64,000 nt of DNA. Origin: Bondarzewia mesenterica (taxonomy: Eukaryota; Basidiomycota; Agaricomycetes; Russulales; Bondarzewiaceae). Numbering within the stretch: position 1 is the first letter of the stretch; each line of letters opens with the position of its first letter. The stretch is taken from the NCBI GenBank assembly GCA_004802705.1, contig SGPL01000043.1:37209-101208 (forward strand). Direction: 5' to 3'. The notes below the pieces were generated by a model. The model was given only the letters and a program-made list of their open reading frames with translations, made no database searches and had not been told where the DNA came from. Positions 59,031-64,000 of this stretch are shown here, one piece after another. The position numbers and the translations under genes are program-made.

Positions 59031-60817
59031 GTTTGTTGTTGCAGATAGTAGGATGGTGGTGGGACGAGAATGCCGTGAGTTGCTGGAACGAAAGAGACTA
59101 GAAGCCGTAGGAAACCCTAACCCCGATGTGGCCGATTGAACTTGAACAAGTTGGAGTCAGAAATTTACTTTTTCATCCGATTCTTCCGTGACCGCCTACA
59201 GTACATATTTTCCGGATGTTGGTGACTCAGGTTTGCCCATTGCTTTGAATAGTCTTATTGATGCCTCAGCGAGGGGAAGAGCTTTCTTGCGATGCCGGAC
59301 ATCTTCTCGAGGATGAATCATCCTGAAGTCTAGCGTCGTTCCTTGAGTCTTGACATATTCCTCGGAGGCCAACAAGGCTTCTTCCTCCGTCCACAAGACT
59401 TATTGTACAAGTGGATCCTCCTCTTCCCAGGGTTCAAGCCATTTCACCTCCCTGACTTCACTGATGTCGGAACAATAGGTGTGTTCTCGGCGCCAGTTTA
59501 CTCCGGGTGCCACCGCGATCCTACATATAATGATTGCTCATGCAAATGTCGTGCTGCAAACAAGAAATCCGGCATCGCTCGGGACCGTGCTCCTAGAGCA
59601 TTCTCTCTGCACATGATGTGTTCCTCTGAGTTGCTCGTATTAACGGCTTATGTTTCGTGACCTCTCATTTCTGAATTCCGTCAGTTGCGTCACTTGGGAA
59701 GGGCTACTTAATCGGATGACTTGGTGTACTTCCTTTTCCTTGTGTGCTCTCTAACCCTTACTTGAGCAGGACTCATTGAGGCATCCGATTTCTGGCATCA
59801 AAGACTTGGATTCGTGAGTCGTCGATATTCTTGGCTGCATTGGCGCGCTCAATTCCGAATTGCCTCTCGACTGCTCAACCTAACCCGTACTCGATTACAT
59901 CCTGCCGGAAAATACAAGTACGTTTACTCTAGGTCATACCGTCTTGTTCTGTCGACTGGTTAGTGTTCGGGGCCTTTGGTAGCCCTCATAGCCCAAGTGA
60001 TGCTCTCCTACAGTGCGATCTCAATCGCCTGGAGGAGCTGTTCATACCTCAAACGCCTTGCATATACCCGTAACGATGGGTTTAATGCTTGCCTAGTTCA
60101 TGCATGAAGTCTCTTCAGATGGCCTTTACATGTATGTAGAGGTACGGATGTCGGTCGTTCACCATCCTCATTGTCTTAGATCGACGCTCTACTTCCGTCG
60201 GCATAAGATGACGAGGATTCATTAGAATGGTTCATGCTGGTTGGTTTAAATGCCAGTTAACATATGAACACAAAACCTTTGATGTACTCGGAGCCGATTC
60301 GCTATTTGTTTCATGGCATAGGTCTTTTATAGATCGCAGCTTGGACAACTTGTATACCCACGACAAGTTCATCTTATGTATTTTTGTGAGTCCTCAGGAT
60401 TCTCTCTGCCAGACATGATTCAGATGACTTCCGACAGATGCTCAACCAAATGAAGCCTCTGTCTTCCGGCCAGCTCGAGGCTCTACTAGGATTAATTAAC
60501 GAGTCACTCAATTCATGATGATGCCGTTCTGTGTGTTCAAGGTGATCCTCTGGCCTCATGACCGCTCTACAATTGCCGCTCTGATAATCACTATGGAGAA
60601 AGACGTCATTCACCGTCAGAGATCTAATGCTCGTTCGTCACCCGCGTGCGGCTAAGCCGATGCTGCACTTCATGTTTATCATAGGCGTTTGTGGACTCGT
60701 GAGCATACACTCGATACCACGCCCCTAACTTGCACTCGCGTATTTAAATAGCAAGCCTCCGCTAATCAGACCCCATCCTTCTTGTACCATTGCATATTCA
60801 CACTTCTACCTTGATCA
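59031..60817. other. intergenic region, one possible minus-strand exon
   Basis: Bases 59396-59196 (minus) read EEALLASEEYVKTQGTT and continue through MIHPREDVRHRKKALPLAEA to a stop, which looks coding but matches no family I know; it may be the 3' exon of a decayed or hypothetical gene whose upstream exons (59400-59700) I could not resolve. The remainder has no recognisable gene. ATTTAAATAG at 60744 is a TATA-like box about 75 bases before the next ATG. Confidence 0.35.
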
Positions 60818-62205
60818 ATGGCGACAGAATTGACGAAAGGACAGATAAAGCCTCTTGCAGATGCCATCCAATATAAACCACCTTTTTTCGGTGGGACGTT
60901 GAAGATTCCAACCGAAAGCTTCACATTGTTTTATGGCCAGGTTGATAACGCTCAGTAAGTGTCCTGGTTTCGAATCCAAGACTCGTTCACATCTGCATAT
61001 TTGACAGGCGCATCGATCTGTTCAATCCAACTGAGGAGAGACCTGTCGGATGCGTGCGATCCTGCTACATTCGGCCGCAACAAAGAAAATGTTCTTGATG
61101 AGACCTATCGCAAGGCTCGCAAAATGGATTCCTCCAACTTTCAATGCGCCTTCGATGCAGAGAGGTTGGGCCTTGTCGGCATTGCCTGCGGCAATTTGAT
61201 CTTCGGCAAAGCCGAGTTGAAAACCGTCAAGGCCGAACTGTACAAGCTCAACGTATATGGTCCGTATCCTCCTTTTTTTATTGGCCTGGATTAAGGTGCT
61301 GCTTTCTAGGCCCCGGTTCGTTCTTCAAGCCACACAAGGATACTCCGCGCGATAAAACTATGTTCGGCTCTCTTGTTGTCACCTTCCCCACTACCCATGA
61401 AGGCGGGGAGCTCGTTCTGCGACATAAGGGAAACGAAAAAGTGATGGACTTCGCCGCGTGGCTGAAGGAAGAGGATGAACCATGTGTTGCATACGCCGCG
61501 TTCTTCAGCGACGTCGAGCACGAGGTCCTCGAGGTCAAGTCTGGCTATCGCGTCACCATCACGTACAACCTCTATTTTGAAGACGCCCCAGCAACGGCAC
61601 CCGACTCGAGCTCGCCATTCCCCGTCCGAGCGCTCATCCCCCCTTCTGAGCAGCGGTTCGAGGAGGCGCTGGCGAAGCTCCTCAATGACCCCACTTTCCT
61701 GCCCGACGGTGGCACCCTCGGGTTCGGTTTTGAACACCAGTACCCTATCACAATCCCACACCCCGAGTTTCCGAAAAAAGCCCCTAAAAATCAGCTCAAG
61801 CCTTTCCTTCGCGTCCTCAAAGGCAACGATGCTATGGTTTTGCAGATGTTTCGCCGTCAAGGTCTAGACCCGTTCGTCGCGGCGATCTATGAGGTCGATC
61901 ACTTTCAGTTCATGTGCGATAAGATCATCGACTTGGGAGAAATGTATGAAGAAAGCGAAGTTGACAAAGTGCGAGACTGTGGGGGGATCATCATCAACTG
62001 TCGCCCTAATAATGACTGGCAGTTGGAGGTTGAGGAACCCGTCGCATGGATCAAGATGCCTACAGATCACAATAGGCAAGGTTTCCCGTACCTTGCGTAC
62101 GGCAATGAAGCCCAGCTCGAATATCTTTACGGGGACTTATGTTTGATCGTAAGGGTGGAGCCTTTTGGCGTCAGGGCTCAACCAGCGGTGAAGCATGAAG
62201 GCTAA
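60818..62205 (+). CDS. 2-oxoglutarate/Fe(II)-dependent oxygenase, prolyl 4-hydroxylase-like
   Basis: Uses iron and 2-oxoglutarate to hydroxylate a substrate that the sequence does not reveal. Exon 1 (60818-60954) starts MATELTKGQIKPLADAIQ; exon 3 is 61310-62205. The iron-binding H-x-D is in GSFFKPHKDTPR and the distal His, with the Arg that binds 2-oxoglutarate, in EHEVLEVKSGYRVTITYNLY. GELVLRHKG and the tail GDLCLIVRVEPFG also fit the family. In exon 2 two readings meet: after the acceptor at 61008 the frame gives RIDLFNPTEERPVGC, while the family-like LSDACDPATFGRN is in the next frame. Either one extra base lies near 61038-61044, or the acceptor is later (AACTGAG|GAGAGACC at 61034), which restores the frame. 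The rest is intact; the length is normal for this fungal group. Confidence 0.85.
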
Positions 62206-62923
62206 GACTTGGGAAGAGGACCCGGGGGTGGGAGGGCTAGCTGGAATCGGTTGGGTGGGCAACCGGATTGAGAAAAAATATTTGAACATCGGGGCCCGAT
62301 CATGCTTTACCATCTGGAATTGACCTGTCAGCCTCGAGCTTGTACTATCCTATACTCACAAGGCCTGAATGCTATTTTGACTTCAGAAAAGATTCTTGTT
62401 ATGCAGACTCATTCTGCTCATTCTCATATGAGTACAAGGTCCTTTTAAAAATATTTATAGATACTTTGTCAAAAATTTAGAGGCCGCACAGGGCCGCTCC
62501 CAGCACTTTTTGATATGCTTTTTCTGCTTCATTAAAAGGCATGAGATAATTAAATAATGTGCACTGCACATTCATTCAAAGGCTTTTAAGCAAGAAATGT
62601 AGATATTGTAGATATTGAACACTGTTATTATTTTATATGATATGTGTTTTGCCTATTTGTAGATAGATCTTGTGAAACAAAAAAATAAACACTGTTTATG
62701 CTCAACACCAAAAAGATTAATCTGTATGCCCAAGGGTTAGCCATGAAACTCTCAGAATTTGGCAATCTAATATACAATACATTGCCAAACATCAGTTAAA
62801 TTTTGAGCAGAATTGGATCTATGGATAATCTGGAAATAAAGATACAATTGTCTTCCTCCCCCTCTTTGAATTAATTTAATTAATTTAAATTAATTAATTC
62901 TTTTCTTACCAATCACTACACCT
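62206..62923. other. AT-rich intergenic region
   Basis: Base composition drops clearly in GC from about 62390. It includes runs such as TTAATTAATTTAAATTAATT at 62870-62900. No gene is seen. Confidence 0.5.
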
Positions 62924-63890
62924 ATGGCTCAAGTGCCAAATTTCGCGCGACGTGCCAAAGCCTGCGCACTCTGTGCTCATGATGCTGCACTAAAACACAC
63001 AAGGCAGGTGACTCTGGGCGCGTCCTTAATTCTAGGATTTGTTGACAACTATACCAGTCTTGGGGCTACCAATTCTTTATATCTCTTGTCGACTCAGAGG
63101 GCAACAAATGGTCGCAAGGGCCTCTGCACAGTGGTGGGAATGGACCCACAAGCCGTCTGGATCTTGATTCCAAGTAAGCACGAACATACTTCTTCCTGTA
63201 CTCATCGCACATGGATTCCCTCTCCTGGCCCTAGTGGCAGATCTGTGTCCCCAAAAATCGCAATAGGATCAGGCATCGGTGGACTTGTCCTTAGGCTTAT
63301 CCTCTAAGCCATCGCAGCCCTCCTCTGAGCCATCACAGCCCTCCTCTTCTACTGCTAGTGCACGCACTGCCATCGTTTCTCTGCGTATGCGCACCCTTCG
63401 ACATCCTCCAACATCCTCAGTCCATGATATGATGATGAGCCCATCTCCACATCCTTCGTGCTGGACCCACACTCACACTTGTCTGCCCCCTATATGCAAG
63501 ATGCCACAGGCAGCAGCCAACGCACCGCGACGAGTGGCATAGTGAGATCCCATGTGCGCTCCTCCTCTATCCACGATACCTCCTCCCCCTTACTCATGAG
63601 CAACCACGTCCCACCCGCAAGCACAGCCGATACTCACTTGCTACAGCCCTCGGGCTCGCACATCTAGGTCGTGCACCATGACGGCGGGTGGCTGCCCATG
63701 ATGGTGTACACGGAGAATAGTACGGAGGTAGTCGAGCTCCCTCCGTGATATGTCGATGACCGCGGGACTGCGATTCAGACTCCATGACAGCCCGTCGCAA
63801 GCAACGGAGCAGCTGGACTTGGACGGCAGTGGCAAGAGTAGCACTACTGACATTGATTCTGACGTTGAAGATGAAGATCCTCTTAAATAA
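62924..63890 (+). other. possible hypothetical or element-derived coding remnants
   Basis: An open stretch from ATG 62924 (MAQVPNFARRAKACALC) runs to 63307, then short repeats encode PSQPSSEPSQPSS. Near the end, frames with HDGGWLPMMVYTENSTEVV and, later, DSDVEDEDPLK before TAA 63888-63890 look coding but lie in different frames. A T-run follows at about 63893. I cannot name a family; it may be a decayed element. Confidence 0.2.
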
Positions 63891-64000
63891 ACTTTTTTTT
63901 TTTTTACTTATGCTTAACTTATTTAATGTGTACACTAAGGATCAAACAGCAAATGGGCATGTATTGGATGAAAGTGTNGCAGCAGAGTCACTAAGATGAA

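Noticed and set aside
1..64000. CRISPR arrays, bacterial operons or phage-like modules
   Set aside because: The DNA is eukaryotic with spliced genes; the tandem repeats seen are protein-coding TPR units or element R units, not spacer arrays.

Overview
The window is nuclear DNA of a filamentous basidiomycete, most likely a mushroom-forming agaricomycete. Genes are split by many 50-65 base introns (GT-AG with short exons), upstream regions are often pyrimidine-rich, and several families are typical of agaricomycete genomes: a laccase, a division-1 chitin synthase, an NB-ARC/TPR NLR with an MLKL-like head, F-box proteins of the 'SRSDLSTLCRVSKGF' type, and a large NTPase-nuclease protein of the crinkler-like kind. 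Scattered single Ns and several one-base frame breaks, some in homopolymers, point to a draft assembly, so each broken frame may be a real lesion or a base-calling error.

Layout. 1-8 kb: an indoleamine 2,3-dioxygenase gene with one frame break, a poorly resolved hypothetical locus, a Ser/Pro-rich protein, and a headless glucose-6-phosphate isomerase fragment. 8.7-13.7 kb: a decayed NLR gene (+) followed by an element (S) and a tandem-unit element (R) in minus orientation. 13.9-15.4 kb: decayed pieces of a chitin synthase and a laccase, in the same order and orientation as the full genes further right. 15.8-19.5 kb: an intact ten-exon gene for a 1072-residue P-loop NTPase with a C-terminal restriction-endonuclease-like motif and three exon-encoded repeats at its head. 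20.5-29.4 kb (all minus): chitin synthase, an APH-type kinase-like protein and a laccase. 31.0-36.3 kb: elements R and S and a second NLR, as an inverted copy of the 8.7-13.7 kb block. 36.3-44.9 kb: gene-poor, with a crinkler-head fragment and a perfect hairpin. 44.9-62.2 kb: mostly ordinary genes: GNAT acetyltransferase, a broken F-box gene, AP-2 sigma subunit, Glo3-type ArfGAP, an MFS transporter, an EB1/Mal3 protein and a 2OG-Fe(II) oxygenase. 62.2-64 kb: AT-rich, with only weak coding signal.

How it fits together. The right half is a conserved backbone with vesicle-coat, Arf and microtubule genes. The left 45 kb is an accessory region: two copies of an R-S-NLR block face each other as an inverted repeat of about 5 kb arms and enclose the NTPase-nuclease gene and the cell-wall/laccase genes. 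A second, heavily deleted copy of the chitin synthase-laccase region sits next to the left arm. The NLR pair differs in tandem TPR number (about nine against three) and both copies carry frame breaks, so the block looks like a rapidly duplicating and decaying self/non-self recognition neighbourhood. No cooperation between the NLRs and the NTPase-nuclease is shown by the sequence; their proximity is only suggestive.
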